A stretch of DNA of 64,000 nt from Spirometra erinaceieuropaei (GCA_902702965.1 CACRXP010000032.1:1298856-1362855); one strand, 5' to 3'. Shown: positions 31,521 through 42,379, numbered from the stretch's first letter. Notes: generated from the sequence alone by a model not told the origin. Numbers and translations: made by a program.

Positions 31521-34050
31521 AAGTCTACTTCCTTGGACTCGTCTCTTCGCATCTATTGGCAGTACATTTCGACGCGATGCTCTCCGATCGGCCCGGCGAT
31601 GGGAAACCTTCGCCCTTCGGGAGGCCTCCACGTATTCGCAGATCCGGTTTCTGCACAAGTGTCGCGACAATAATGTGTTACCGAAATGTGTTTCATACAG
31701 GCTCCCGATTAACACGGATTTAGCGAGATGGGCAGTATTTCAACACGGCAGATGGATGATTCGAGTGCTCCTCCAAGATTGTCACGCGAGACTTCGCAAG
31801 TACCGTCAAAGATTGACCGAGAAAAGACCAGATGCTGTGAGTTGGTGGGCAAAATCGGTACAAATATGGTCCTGCAGAAGGTGACTGAACAAACCCGCGA
31901 ACAGAGAATGATACGCGATGCAGCACTGGAGAACAAATTCCGAAAGCTGCCCAATCCAACATCGCCCAGAAACGACAAACTGATGCAAAACCTGTCATCA
32001 AAGGAGCTGACGAAGGATCAGGTGCAGGTTTAACGGTATGAAGTTTCATTTAACACGGTTGACGTCAAACCTGTTAACATGATTGCAGCAGTAGAATCAA
32101 CGCTTAGTCAGACGAAGACAACAGAGGAGACCTAGAGCCTCATCCGACACCAAGTGTCGTCTCTCCTAATGGCCCAAAGGCCGCGGGAAGTGCTTTCCAA
32201 GGTCGAACGTGATGCGCTTAGAAAATTCAAGATCGAAAAAGACCTGGTCATCGTGCCAGCGGACAAAGGGCGCACCGTGGTTGTAATGGATAGGACAGAC
32301 AACCTTCAAAAAGCCAAGGGTTTACTGGAGGGCTGACAGTTCTATGTCCCATGTGAAACGAACCCTTTAAAGGCGCTGACACGCGAAATTAATGCTACGT
32401 TGTTGACCTTGGAGAACTCCGGTGCAATAACACCGACCGACAGACGCATGGCGAGACCCCAAGATACGGCATTGGCCCGATTCTAAGGTCTCCCTAAGTT
32501 GCACAAAGACGGCGCTCCTCTCCGACCCATCGTGTCACTCAAAGGGACTCCACCGTACGGACTGGCTAAGTGGCTGTTCCGGCGTCTCAAGTTCCTGACC
32601 ACTGAGTCAGACACCGCGGTATCTTCGTCAGCACAATTCCTGGAGAAACTCAAAGGGGTAAGCCTCCATCCAAATGAGGTCATGGTATCTTTTGATGTTA
32701 CATCCCTTTTTACTTCTATTCCCAAGGACCTGGCGATCGAGACAATCGAGCTGCTTCTACAAAGCAAATACGATGAAACGGAGAATCGTCTTGGACGCGC
32801 CCAAGTCCTTCAGCTCCTGAAGTTCTGTCTCAGGACGTACTTCACGTTCGACGGGACAATCTACGAAAAGGTGAAGAGCACACCAATGGGTTCGCCGATT
32901 TCGGGATTCATCGCCGTGGCGGTCCTACAACGGTTAGAGTCACAGATTTTTCAACACCACAGACCGAAGTTCTGGGCCCAGTATGTGGATGATACCTTCG
33001 TCCTTATCGATCGGGATTAGGTGCTGACATTCAAAGAACATCTCAACGTCGTCTTCCTGGACATAAAATTTACGATGGAGGAGGAAGAGAACAACCAGCC
33101 GGCCTTCCTGGATGTCCTCGAATGCCGCAAAGATTGTGGTGGACTAAAGATCAAAGCGTTCAGGAAAGCGACTAATACGATGCAGGTACTGAACTTCAAC
33201 AGCAACCACCCAATCAGACACAAACGCAGTTGTGTAAGGACGCTCTATTGGCCTGTCTAAACGCATTGCAGTGAGCCGCAAGACAAGATTGCCGAACTGC
33301 AATACCTCCGACGGGTCTTCAAAGCCAATGGATACTCGCGCAACTTCGTCAACCGGTGCATTCGCAAAATGGACAAAAGGACTAACCGCATGGACACCAA
33401 ATGTTGGCGAGCGCTTCCGTATGTCAAGAACGTTTCGGAAGCTGTCTGTTGCCTTCTCGCACCACTTGGGGCTGGAGCTGCACACAGACCGGAGGCAAGT
33501 ATCAGGCGTCAGGTAACGAAACCGAAAGACTCACTGCCACGGCTAGGAACGTCTGGAGTCCTTTATCGGATCCGGTGCAGTTGCGGACAAAGCAACTACG
33601 TCAAAGAAACTAGAAGACAGCTCCGAACGAGAATGGCCGAACGCGCTGCAGCGGTGCGGAGAACTGAAGCCAGCTCTCAAGTTGCGGCTCATTCGACGAG
33701 ATCCGGTCACACATTCAAATTCGAAGAGGCCAAAATACTCGCAAGAGATGACAACCGCCTGACCCGGGAGCTACTGGAATCATGGTTTACTGCCCCAATC
33801 CATTAACAAGTGCAATTAACTTCCCCCTTCCATACTAGGTGCGGAGACTTCGACTAGGCGGAGTAACAAGCCATGCGGCGAGCGCAGAGGTGAACACTTT
33901 TCCCAACACCGGGGTCGGTGCGTCAGATGGTCGAGCAATCATCACACCAACATCCAACGCACGTGATGAAGTTGCAGCAATTAACCACTCGTATGTCGGC
34001 CATCAAGCAATTAGCACACCAAGGGCGACGACCCCGGATGAAGGGCGAGC
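31483..34050 (+). pseudogene. PLE polyprotein: N-terminal region, RT and GIY-YIG endonuclease
   Basis: N-terminal region in one frame (FLHKCRDNNVLPKCVSYRLP), then after a frameshift near 31850 NLSSKELTKDQVQV, LSKVERDALRKFKIEKDLVI, VPADKGRTVVVMDRTD. RT: LHKDGAPLRPIVSLKGTP, motif A VSFDVTSLFTSIP, TPMGSPISGF, the catalytic YVDD at 32982-32993, and FLDVLECRKD. Linker: SNHPIRHKRSCVRTLY, NGYSRNFVNRCIRK. Endonuclease: GVLYRIRCSCGQSNYVKETR, AAHSTRSGHTFKF, RELLESWF. RT synthesises DNA from the element RNA and GIY-YIG cleaves the target. Stops follow QVQV, LLEG, LARF, LIDRD and YWPV. The YIGET motif reads YVKET, losing the Gly. This is an inactive copy with all domains recognisable. Confidence 0.9.
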
Positions 34051-34059
34051 CGTGAATGT

Positions 34060-34222
34060 TCTCAGGTATGCGGTAGCATGGTTACTGCATCCTATAAATA
34101 CTGCAGCCCCTTGTGCATGAACCACCCCTATTTGCTTTTGTCTGTGATGATGGGTTCGAGCAGGAATCCGAAACGTCAGGCTAATAAAGCTCTTGTCCCA
34201 GCAATCGTGTCTCCTCCTTCAT
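34060..34222 (+). repeat. PLE pseudo-LTR, downstream copy
   Basis: Carries GCGGTAGCATGGTTACTGCA, TATAAATACTGCAGCCCCTT, the hammerhead-like core (GATGA, hairpin GGGTTC/GAATCC, GAAA at 34170-34173), CAGGCTAATAAAGCTCTTGT and the terminal GTGTCTCCTCCTTC. It ends at the TSD. A solo relative lies at 46341-46479. Confidence 0.75.
34144..34174 (+). ncRNA. Hammerhead-like core in the downstream PLE repeat
   Basis: Reads CTGTGATGA, T, GGGTTC, a GAGCAG loop, GAATCC, GAAAC. The first box is disturbed by an inserted TG, so this copy is probably inactive even if the family motif is a ribozyme. Confidence 0.35.
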
Positions 34223-34234
34223 GACGCTAATTAT
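34223..34234 (+). repeat. 12-bp target-site duplication, right copy
   Basis: Exact copy of 31144-31155. Confidence 0.8.
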
Positions 34235-34242
34235 ATTAACTG

Positions 34243-34525
34243 TTATTTCGGCGGGTCAACTAAGAACACGGAATAATGTGAGACGTTCGGTGATATTTCT
34301 AGTACATCCTCGACCTCAGCGGATCCCACCGTCGCTAAATGCCCCACAGGAATGTTGCTGAAACAAAGTTCTTCATATACGCAGAAAATGATTTCTTTTT
34401 GAATGCATCTACTCAGTGGGTTCAAATTAATGCGTGCTGAGCATGTGACTTTATGGAAGCCATCATTACTACGTCGTATTTGTCAAAAAATAAAATGAAA
34501 TATTGTTTGATTTGAGCAATCTGAT
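34243..34525 (-). CDS. Candidate two-exon 3' end of an unrecognised gene
   Basis: Minus strand. A 76-nt exon (34525-34450) follows a strong acceptor (TTTTTTTCAAG) and reads DQIAQIKQYFILFFDKYDVV, ending before GTCACA. A second acceptor (AACTTTGTTTCAG) opens a 115-nt terminal exon (34357-34243): IPVGHLATVGSAEVEDVLEI, SPNVSHYSVFLVDPPK, stop. The exon phases (2 and 2) agree and the intron would be 92 bp. No homologue is recognised. The donor is weak, so chance remains possible. The PLE TSD ends only nine bases past the stop, so the insertion lies right behind this gene. Confidence 0.35.
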
Positions 34526-35080
34526 CTTGAAAAAAATTGCGTCGAATGCCTGCAAATGGAGTTCCAAGCAAATAATCAAACATTACGCACTGCATTATAT
34601 GTAGAAGGTAACATAGCACCAATTTTGTGGAGGATATTTGCGACAAACATATGAACAACTGTTCTTTTGAATAATTACTATATGTGTGCTGTTTCATTTA
34701 CTCATCCATCAGCCATTACGGAATGCCAAAATCCGAGTTTATTCCTTGGACATACATTTTTGGGTTTGCGATATTTCCGCTTTTCTTCAGTAAGTTAGTA
34801 TTTCAAACCGGCCAAACAGAGCGTTAGTATATCTTTTGCGGTTTTGCTTAATTTGATTTGTTCCACTAGTAATATGAACTGGTTTGACAACATCGGCACA
34901 TTTCAGTCAAGTTTAAACTGAACAGCATAGGCAACTCAAGGCCTGCATGAACACTCGGATCCACGCCAATAAAGCGGATTTTCCGCTATCGCGGTCATGT
35001 GCAGCAGCGACTAAGAAAGAGACAGCAAAACTAAACAACTCTGCACGCAAAGGAAATTCAGGAATGCACCGACTGAACTG
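34526..35080. other. Gene-free stretch
   Basis: AT-rich and non-coding as far as I can tell, between the candidate exon pair and element C. Upstream exons of the minus-strand candidate could be here but none is supported. Confidence 0.35.
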
Positions 35081-35099
35081 CAATCAAGAACTTCTTTGA

Positions 35100-35369
35100 A
35101 TGACCCAGGCAGCTTACGGCCACCGAGCTCAAGTATCCGTGCCGCTTCTCAGCTCTAATGGACAGAAACATTCCCATAAAGTAGTGTTTTTTCAGCCGGA
35201 CTACTCACCTGCCGAGAGAATGAAACGCCGCGAACTTGTCCTAGAATTGAGAACACGACAAACCGACGGAGAAAAAAACTTGACAATCTACAAAGACCGG
35301 ATTGTCAAACGACATTCCGCTCCCCTCTGGATCAAGCCGATCCGAATGACCGCACAGATACCACGGTAG
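35100..35369 (+). pseudogene. Element C ORF1, C-terminal part
   Basis: Open for 89 codons. The region MKRRELVLELRTRQTDGEKN followed by LTIYKDRIVKRH resembles the conserved end of flatworm CR1-like ORF1 proteins (ELR-R...GE-nL-I---IV). The N-terminus is missing. A Pro-rich end leads to a stop 30 bp before the ORF2 start. Confidence 0.55.
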
Positions 35370-35398
35370 CCTGTGTCGGGGTTGATAAAAAATCACGC

Positions 35399-36188
35399 AT
35401 GAACTCGAAACTCATATTCATGTATACCAACGCGCAAAGTGTGCTTTCTAAACTGTATGAACTTCGTATCCTTACCCACAACCTCCACCCAGACGTTATC
35501 TCAATAACAGAAACACGGCTTTCCGAACAGATAGATGATAGAGAACTCATGCTCCTTGGCTTTCAACTGTTCCGCGGAGACAGACAAAACAGGAGAGGTG
35601 GAGGCATAGTAACATTTGTTAAAAAAGGCTTATACGTTTCAGAAAAAAACTGCCCAATTGACTTGCGGTACGGAAGCGTTGTGGCTGACCATAAGGGCAC
35701 CGGACTTTCAAAGCCTCGATATCTTGACAGTATGTCGCCCCCCGAGAAATGACCCTGACGCTGATACCCAACTGCTGGAGAAGCTTCGGCTATTTTCAAC
35801 GCGACCGACTACTCTCATCGTTGGAGATTTTAATGCACCTCACATAAACTGGAGCTCGGCCTCGGTCAAAATTCTCATCGCCAGAGATAGGAAAGCTTTT
35901 GAAAAGAATCTTTTGGACCGTGCCATAATTAATCCACAAATCCTTTTCAGCTACATAAGACAAAGCACACGGAACAAAGATCCTGTCCCACTGTTGCGAA
36001 CGGCTGACGGTGTGGAAATCTCCGATGACAAGGATAAGGCTGAACATCTCTCTCAGTTCTTCCAGTCAGTCGTGACAAGTGAACCTGCTTTTTCCTCACC
36101 CGCTTATGAAGACGAAGAAACGCCTACCCTCGAAGCCGTCTTCTTCACTGAAACAATTGTTCGGAATGAGTTACTAAACATAAAATAA
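35399..36188 (+). pseudogene. Element C apurinic endonuclease and linker
   Basis: The frame at 35399 gives LIFMYTNAQSVLSKLYELRI (the N-A-Q-S endonuclease start), HPDVISITETRLSE (catalytic Glu) and GFQLFRGDRQNRRGGGIVTF. It shifts frame near 35680 to DILTVCRPPRNDPDAD and VGDFNAPHINW (catalytic Asp/Asn), then jumps directly to RDRKAFEKNLLDRAI and NKDPVPLLRTADG. The expected HxxS.../SDH segment between GDFN and the linker is absent, an internal deletion. The linker DKAEHLSQFFQSVVTSEP leads to a stop at 36186. Confidence 0.8.
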
Positions 36189-37677
36189 TCGACCTCCCCA
36201 GGCCCTGATGCAATCCCCGCCAATCTGCTGAAGGAGCTAGCTCCCGAAATGTCCAAGCCATTAGCCTTGATCTTCCAAACATCATTTCTTACTGGATGCC
36301 TGCCCTCTGACGGGAAGTCCGCTACCATCACTCCGCTTTTTGAAAGCGGAAGTCGTGCATCTGCGAATAACTACAGGCCAGTGAGTCTTACCTCCATCTG
36401 TTGCAAAATCCTGGAGAAGATCATTAAGAAGGCCTTGATGCAGTTCCTCGAGCAGCACCACCTCCTCTCTGATGCACAACACTGCTTTCGAAGTGGTAGG
36501 TCCTGCCTCGCGAATCTGCTCTTTACGCTCGAACGCTGAACCAAAGCACGCGATGAAGGTAGTGGGGTGGACGCCATCTACATCGACTTCAAAAAGGCCT
36601 TCGACAGTGTTCCCCACCAACGTCTCTTGCACAAACTGCGCAACGCTGGAATTCGTGGACGCCTCTTGTATGGATCCAGAGCTTTTTGGCTGCACGGTTC
36701 CAAAGAGTGCAGGTCGGGCGTCAACAATCCTCAGAGGTAAGCGTGGTGAGTGGCGTCCCACAGGGCTCAGTCCTAGGTCCCACGTTATTCCTCGTTTTCA
36801 TAAATGACTGCGTCAAGGACTTAGACTGTGATACCATCCTGTTTGCCGACGACATTAAATTGTGGAAAGTTATTCACAATGCGGCAGACGCAGACCACCT
36901 GCAAGCAAACCTGAACAGGCTCGAAGACTGGTCGAAGCGCTGGCTTATGCCCTTCAATATAAGCAAGTGCAACTTTCTTCAACTAGGCAGCTTCAGAGCC
37001 TCCAGCCCCAGGACTTACTTTCTAGAGGGCACACCACTGCAACTGGTTGACAGTCAGAAGGACTTGGGTGTATGGATTACATCTTCACTCAAACCAACAC
37101 TGCACTGCGCGAAGGCGGCTAAATCGGCTATGGCTACACTGCAAATCATTAAGCGAGCATTTATGGGGTTTGATCCAGACAGCTTTTCAAAAATATTTGG
37201 CACCTACGTGAGGCCTCATCTAGAATACGCCATTCAGGCGTGGAGACCTTGGACTGCCAAGGACTATACCGTTTTGGAGAAGGTCCAGAGACGGGCGACC
37301 AAAGTGACACAAGGTCTGGGAGCGCTGTCCTACGAATCTCGACTGTCAACTCTCAACCTGTTTCCACTTTCCTACAGGTAATTATATGATGACCTTATAC
37401 TTGCATTTCGCATTATCAACGGCCTACATTGTTGTTTAGATACCACTGATTATTTCACACAAGCTAACACGCCCAATTTGCGCGGTCATCCCCTAAAACT
37501 ACGCGCCGGGAAACCTAGGATCAATGGAAGAAAGTTCTTTTTCAGTCACATAGTGGTTGCAGCGTGGAATGCCCTGCCCACCGATGTTGCAACCTCCTCC
37601 TGTGTGAATTCCTTTAAGTCTAGACTTGACGCGCATCAAGCCTCCCATTTACCAGCCTTGCATCCACTCACTTAGAC
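36189..37677 (+). pseudogene. Element C reverse transcriptase and C-terminal domain
   Basis: SPGPDAIPANLLKELAPEM, FQTSFLTGCLPSDGKSATI, NYRPVSLTSICCKILEKII, SDAQHCFRSGRSCLANLLF, then after a stop and shift near 36540 motif A AIYIDFKKAFDSVPHQRLLH, motif B VSGVPQGSVLGPTLFLVFIN, motif C FADDIKLW at 36842-36865, DWSKRWLMPFNISKCNFLQL, TYVRPHLEYAIQAWRPWTAK, RRATKVTQGLGAL, LFPLSYR, stop, NLRGHPLKLR and WNALPTDVATSSCVNSFKSR. All RT boxes keep their catalytic residues, but there are at least two stops and two frameshifts. The function in live relatives is target-primed reverse transcription. Confidence 0.9.
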
Positions 37678-39058
37678 GGCACCATCTTAAACTTGTTTAT
37701 ACTACTTGTAACTAGTTAGTAGCCGTTATTGATTACTCTTTTTTGACTAGCTGTCAGCGATTATGTACAAAACCCCTTTTTTCACCTTCCCACTATCAAT
37801 GTTTTTCTCCGACGACTTGTAACCAATAGGGAGTTCAAAGGCGCTCGCCTATATTTGCCTTAATAAACTGAAACTGAATCGAAAACATTGCACATTTTGG
37901 AGTGTCTTCAGAAGTGACCTCAACGGAAGTGTCCTCTTATGCCGCCATCGACCACTTCCCTCAAGCAAGAACCAGAAACAACCTCGATCTGCCGCCTTCT
38001 CTTCCAGAAGCGAACAGGGCTGTACATCAACTCTCCAGCAGCAAGGCGCCGGCATCCGCCGCGTTCCCAACAGACGGCCCCGGCTGATTAATCAACTCAC
38101 AACGCTATTCCAAGAGAAGTAAATCAGAGGACAGGTTCCTTGGGACTTTAAGGATGCGACAGTCGTTTAACCCTATGAGCGCTAAGAGAACCAGTAAGTC
38201 TGTGATGATTACAAAGGACTCGTTCTGCTCGAAATCCCCAGAAGGACCTTCACTCGCATCCTCCTCGAATTGGGCACTTCAGCTGGAAAGTCTGGATTCT
38301 GACGCCACTGCGGAAGCACCGACATGATCTTCGCCGTCCGCCAGCTGAAAACGAAGCGATAGAGAATGCGGACACACCTCTACATTTCCTACGTGGACTC
38401 GAAGAAAGCCTTCGGGGGGGGGTGGACTGCAATGAATTGAGGAAAATCGTGCAGGAATTCGGCTGTCCTGTGCAATTCACGCACACGGTGTGTCGGCTGC
38501 ACGACGAGATAATGGGGTGCTTAATGGCCAACCGGACTGTCCCCGAGGTATTCGCAGTGACTAATGGAATAATGAAGAACTACGTTATTGGCCCAAACCC
38601 CTTCGGCTTCAGATGTTTCGTCATGCTGATGGACGTTTAACTTGATACGTGCTCCAAACATCGCAACGCCTACGGGGCTGACGAAAATCTTAGCAGTCGG
38701 CGCGTGCAGATCTCACCACGTCTCAATACTATTAAAATGCATGACCCGCTCTGCGCTGATGACTGCGCAGTCAACGCCGTGTCAGGAGTTGACACGAAAC
38801 GGAGCATGGGCCTCTTTGCCGAGGTTGTGTCAGCTTCGGGCTGACTATAAACACTGACAAAACGGAAGTCACGCATCAGTATCCACCGAAGGGCGCATAC
38901 AATGTTCCTTTCATTCACTTCAACGACACCCAACTGAAGACTGCGGATAACTTCGCCTAGCTAGGCAGTACATTCTCACGCTGCACCAAAGTGGAAGACG
39001 AAGTGTCTTACCGGACCTCCAAAGCCAGCCAAGTATTTGGCTTGCTACAGAACTCCGT

Positions 39059-39940
39059 ATGGAAGGTCAACGTCCCAAAAGTAAAATGAAGGCGTACAAA
39101 AGTGTAACCATGTCGACGCTGTTGTATGGTGGGGTGATCTGCAGAGTTTGCGAAAAACAAGCGCGGAAAATCAGTTTATTTCCCCTGGATACTAAGGCTG
39201 TGACAGAACAGGACCGTGGACACTGTAGTTTTGGAACGACTGAAATCCTCAGAACCCATGCCATGCTGCGGCAACTGCAATTATTTTTGAGCGGCAAACT
39301 CATGAGAATGGACAACGGGCGCCTAACAACACAGAGATGTCTCCACGATTTATCGCCCATAAGGAGGTCTAACCCGTTGCTACAAGACACCGTGCAGAAT
39401 TCTCTGAAGCGGATACAGACCAACCCGGTTTCATACAGAACCGATCTGCTTGAGGAAGAACAGCGGAAACAGGATCAGCTACCTATAAAGCCGGCCGTAC
39501 AGGTCTCATCACGTCTCTCTAACATGCATAGCCTGCTCTTAGCTGATGACTGCTCAGTCAACACCGTGTCAGAAGCTGACATACAACGGACCATTGCCGG
39601 GGGTTTGCCAACCTTGGACAGTTACAAGAATAAGGTGATCCACGACGCCAACTCTCAACCTATCTCGTCATGCTTACGTCGTGAAAAAATGCCCGGTGCG
39701 CCGGTCGACCTCGTCAGACATCTCTGGACTCAAAGCATCAACCCGATTGACCCAACCGATGTCGCTCTGAGCCCCCTCTGTTCCAACACTCACGACGTCC
39801 ACTACAACGACCCCCTCACTGCGCATGGCCAACATCCCCGTGCGGCACCTCCGTCGGACGCTGCTCTCTCCATCATTCCTGCCACAACTCCCGCGGCGAA
39901 GAACACCGCCAGAAGTCCCCCCCTTCACAATCGGAAGTAA
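39059..39940 (+). pseudogene. Element D ORF2 C-terminal region with a duplicated RT segment
   Basis: Open for 293 codons. It starts in the post-RT domain (KMKAYKSVTMSTLLYGGVIC, LRTHAMLRQLQLFLSGKLMR, QRCLHDL). At about 39505 it runs into SSRLSNMHSLLLADDCSVNT, which is a second copy of the RT motif C neighbourhood found at 38709-38815, and then continues into the Thr/Pro/His-rich tail. A polymerase active-site segment after the C-terminal domain is not normal for the family and indicates a template jump or duplication. The long open frame is probably fortuitous. Confidence 0.7.
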
Positions 39941-39988
39941 TTCTCGCAAAGAACCACCCTCACTAAAGCCACTTCATTTTTCAATAAT

Positions 39989-40466
39989 GTGGACTCGATG
40001 CTAGCCTGTCCTCATTGCGACCGCACATTTGTCTCACGCATTGGCCTGCCCAGTCACTTGCGAATCCACCCCACTGCGACCGGTGCGCCAGTGTCTGGAG
40101 TCCCCACACACGCGTCACAGTTCACACCGACCACGCACATTCATACCCCGCGTGAACCTATTCTGTCACATGCGTATGGGCAGCAGTGGAAGCCACCGCA
40201 GTATCTGCACATATAACACACCTTGCAGACCAACCAGTCCACTCATGCCTTCGCATCGACTTGTGCGTCCAGTAGCATCACAAAAACAGCCAACTCGTTA
40301 TCCTCCAACCCATCCTGTCCACACCGTCACCTCACGCATCGACTTGGTTTGCCATTTGTCAGTCAGTAGCACAAAGACTGGCCTGAATCATCGACATACA
40401 CTGGACGCCATCGCCTCAGTTGTCCGCACTGCCCTCGCACATTCAGCCGTCGGATGTACCCATTAG
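39989..40466 (+). pseudogene. Element D zinc-finger tail
   Basis: One good C2H2 finger, LACPHCDRTFVSRIGLPSHL, with the downstream His (RIHP), followed by two decayed repeats in other frames (FIPRVNLFCHMRMG and TVTSRIDLVCHLSV, which have lost Cys residues). Fingers of the form CPHC-RTF-SRIGL-GHLRIH at the end of RTE-like ORF2 proteins are a feature I associate with tapeworm copies. They presumably bind nucleic acid. Confidence 0.65.
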
Positions 40467-40544
40467 GCCACATATAAATTCATGAATTCAAAGAAAACAA
40501 TTTGGCGGGCATACGTAAGCTTTCGATAAATTCTCATCAGGCCT

Positions 40545-41547
40545 ATACAGTGCGTGACCTATCTCATGAAATGTTGGCTGAAATTCTGAAATGAGTTTTC
40601 CATTAGGAAGGCTTACTTGGTCGCTGTTGTGATACTGATTATCATAAGGCATACTCTTATAACACTTTAGACTCAGCAGGATGTCGGCTTTAAAATGCAC
40701 TTCTTTTCAATCTCCTGTAGAAAGCGTGTTCGGTAAAAAATGACTACCTGAGTAGCATGCATTTTTCCCATTGATTTTCGATGGTCTTGGAAATTCAAAT
40801 ATATTTTATAGAAACTACAAACAAAAATATGCTTTCTTTCAGTCGATCAATAGAGAATCACGTCTTCTTTATATTTTATTATTAGGGAAGGAGTATAATT
40901 TGGTTTTAAAAAAGTTTCTAATTATGAGACTTTTTAAGATCGCGAAATGTCCATTCACATAGCATCGAACCTGGCCGTTTACCACTGCTCCGCTTGAAAT
41001 GTACAACATGGTCCGCATCCATCGCAAAATTTTATGGTCCCTGTTTAATATCTCTTGAATGACATAAAAAAATATGGGATTTTCTTTACGTGGAACGCAT
41101 GCACCTTGTAGAGTGAAATCACTAAGCGCTAATGCAACGAATGATCAGGCTCCAAACTTTTCGGCAATTCGAAAACTTTTTTAAAACCTAATTATACTTC
41201 TTTCTTAGGTATCAAATATAAAGAAGATGCGATTCTCTATTGATTGACTATAAGAAAGCATATTTTTGCCTATGGTTTATATGAAATATATTTAAATTTC
41301 CAAGACCATCGTAATTCAAAGGGAAAAATGCATGCTACGTAAGTAGTCGTTTTTTACCGAGCACGCTTTCTACAGGAGATTGAAAAGAAGTGCCTTTTAA
41401 AGCCGACATCCTGCCGAGTCTAAAATGTTATAAGAGTATGCCTTATAATAATCAGTATCACAACCGCGATCAAGTAATCCTTCCTAATCGAAAAAGCATT
41501 TCAGAATTTCAGCCATCATTTCATGAGATAGGTCACGCATTGTATAC
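40545..41547. repeat. Foldback repeat unit FB-2, arms of about 385 bp
   Basis: Left arm 40545 to about 40930, right arm about 41165-41547. The ends are TATACAGTGCGTGACCTATC and its complement GATAGGTCACGCATTGTATA. The two arms encode the same peptide on opposite strands (HALY at the outer end, KADIL at the inner), a direct outcome of the inversion. Centre about 230 bp. This is the cleanest foldback unit of the window. Confidence 0.85.
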
Positions 41548-41589
41548 TTTTATTGCTGTCAAAATGATTAAAAGGAAAATGCTGGCAAG

Positions 41590-42370
41590 CAGAAGTTATT
41601 CTGTAGCTGGGGTTTAGGGTGGAGGAGGGTCTGGGTGGGTGAGGTGAAAAACAAAATTACCGTCAGTGTCAGGGCGAGAAGGGGATGGTGGGTACTGGGA
41701 TGGGTAATCATACGTAGGTGGGTAGCATGGTGGCTTTGGCCCATGGGAACTGTGGGGCCTGTACGAAGTTCTTTTGTGTGCATAGAACTGGTTTGTATAG
41801 AGTGATGGCAGCCGCTTCTGCTGTTGCCAACAGACGCTGTCCAAGTGGTTTTGGAAAGCTTTACGGAACCTTGTAAATCACTCCAAATGCCTGGCCGGCA
41901 TCTACACAGTGATCTTTGTCTACCATGTGGGCGAAGATAGAGCTGTTGACGTTCTTTATTTGCCTCTTTCTTAACCAAGCTGAAAGGTGTTCCCTTATTC
42001 TTTTGGACAAACGCCGGCTTGGGCGACCAATATATTCTGCCCCACAGGAGTAGGTGAACGAGTAAATACACATAGAAGTGGTCTGCGCTGGCAGTTTGTC
42101 CTAGCCGTCTCCTTGCAGGATTGGAATAGTGGAGAAGAGTACACGGGCGTCAGCTGCTGCAAGGGTGCGCTCTACAGCTTGAATTATGCGAATTCTTAGA
42201 AGTTCACTTGCCGCGTCCCCTTGAGACGGGACCCTGATGAAAAGCTTCTTCTTTTCTGCCGTCAAAATCGGGGCTTTGGTGGTCTCTCGGCCATGTACTT
42301 GGCAATAAATCGATCGGGGTATCCGTTCTGGCGAAAGAAATTTTCGATAATCTCAATATTCATGAATGCC
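41590..42370 (-). pseudogene. PLE lineage P1 tail with GIY-YIG domain
   Basis: Minus strand. Starts in the thumb (FFRQNGYPDRFIAKYMAERP near 42280-42350), then a frame-broken linker, then the endonuclease IYSFTYSCGAEYIGRPSRRL, SKRIREHLSAW, NSSIFAHMVDKDHCVDAGQA (41861-42073). After another frame change it continues VCWQQQKRLPSLYTNQFYAH and a Pro-rich tail to about 41590. The Y-I-G-R block is intact. Truncated before the RT and shifted at least twice. It begins right beside FB-2. Confidence 0.85.
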
Positions 42371-42379
42371 TGCGACAGA

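Larger units (their letters stand above)
31156..34222 (+). mobile_element. Near-complete Penelope-like element (lineage P2) with inverted 5' cap
   Basis: Bounded by a 12-bp TSD. In order: an inverted piece (31156 to about 31391) that equals, reversed, the element 3' UTR, terminal repeat and start of the coding region; a direct terminal repeat (about 31411-31520); coding region 31483 to about 34050; and the 3' terminal repeat (about 34060-34222). This arrangement (pseudo-LTRs plus an inverted 5' extension) is typical of Penelope-like elements. The coding frame has a frameshift and several stops, so the copy is inactive, but it is the best-preserved PLE in the window. Confidence 0.85.
35090..37882 (+). 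mobile_element. CR1-like non-LTR retrotransposon, element C
   Basis: In order: the end of ORF1 (35100-35369), endonuclease (35399-35870), a deletion removing the endonuclease C-terminus, RT (about 36180-37380), C-terminal region to the stop at 37674, and a 3' UTR ending near 37882 with CCTTAATAAACTGAAACTGA. It is 2.8 kb long, internally deleted and carries several frameshifts and stops. It is the closest relative of element B. Confidence 0.85.
37885..40468 (+). mobile_element. RTE-like non-LTR retrotransposon, element D, with zinc-knuckle tail
   Basis: Directly abuts the 3' end of element C. A badly decayed RT occupies 37900-38940: NLDLPPSLPEANRAVHQLSS, SSKAP, YVDSKKAF-like, FGCPVQFT-like, ADDCAVN near 38755. 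The C-terminal domain lies at 38940-39450 (LGSTFSRCTKVEDEVSYRTS, QVFGLLQNSVWKV, KAYKSVTMSTLLYG, MLRQLQLFLSGKLMRMD). It ends with a Pro/Thr/His-rich region carrying degenerate C2H2 fingers to 40468. Assignment to the RTE group is from overall order and the C-terminal HLVRMD-like block, and is less certain than the element call itself. Confidence 0.75.

Noticed and set aside
31476..34174. Complete canonical hammerhead ribozyme in the P2 terminal repeats
   Set aside because: I could not pair stems I and III or place a convincing NUH cleavage site, so only a hammerhead-like core is claimed.
39674..39949. Minus-strand ORF over element D
   Set aside because: Shadow of the Thr/Pro/His-rich plus-strand tail of element D.
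41390..41617. Conserved peptide in foldback arms (KADIL...HALY) found at 28.3, 40.6 and 41.4 kb as a gene family
   Set aside because: The similarity follows from the arms being copies and inverted copies of one repeat. The frames are not maintained in FB-3 or FB-4.
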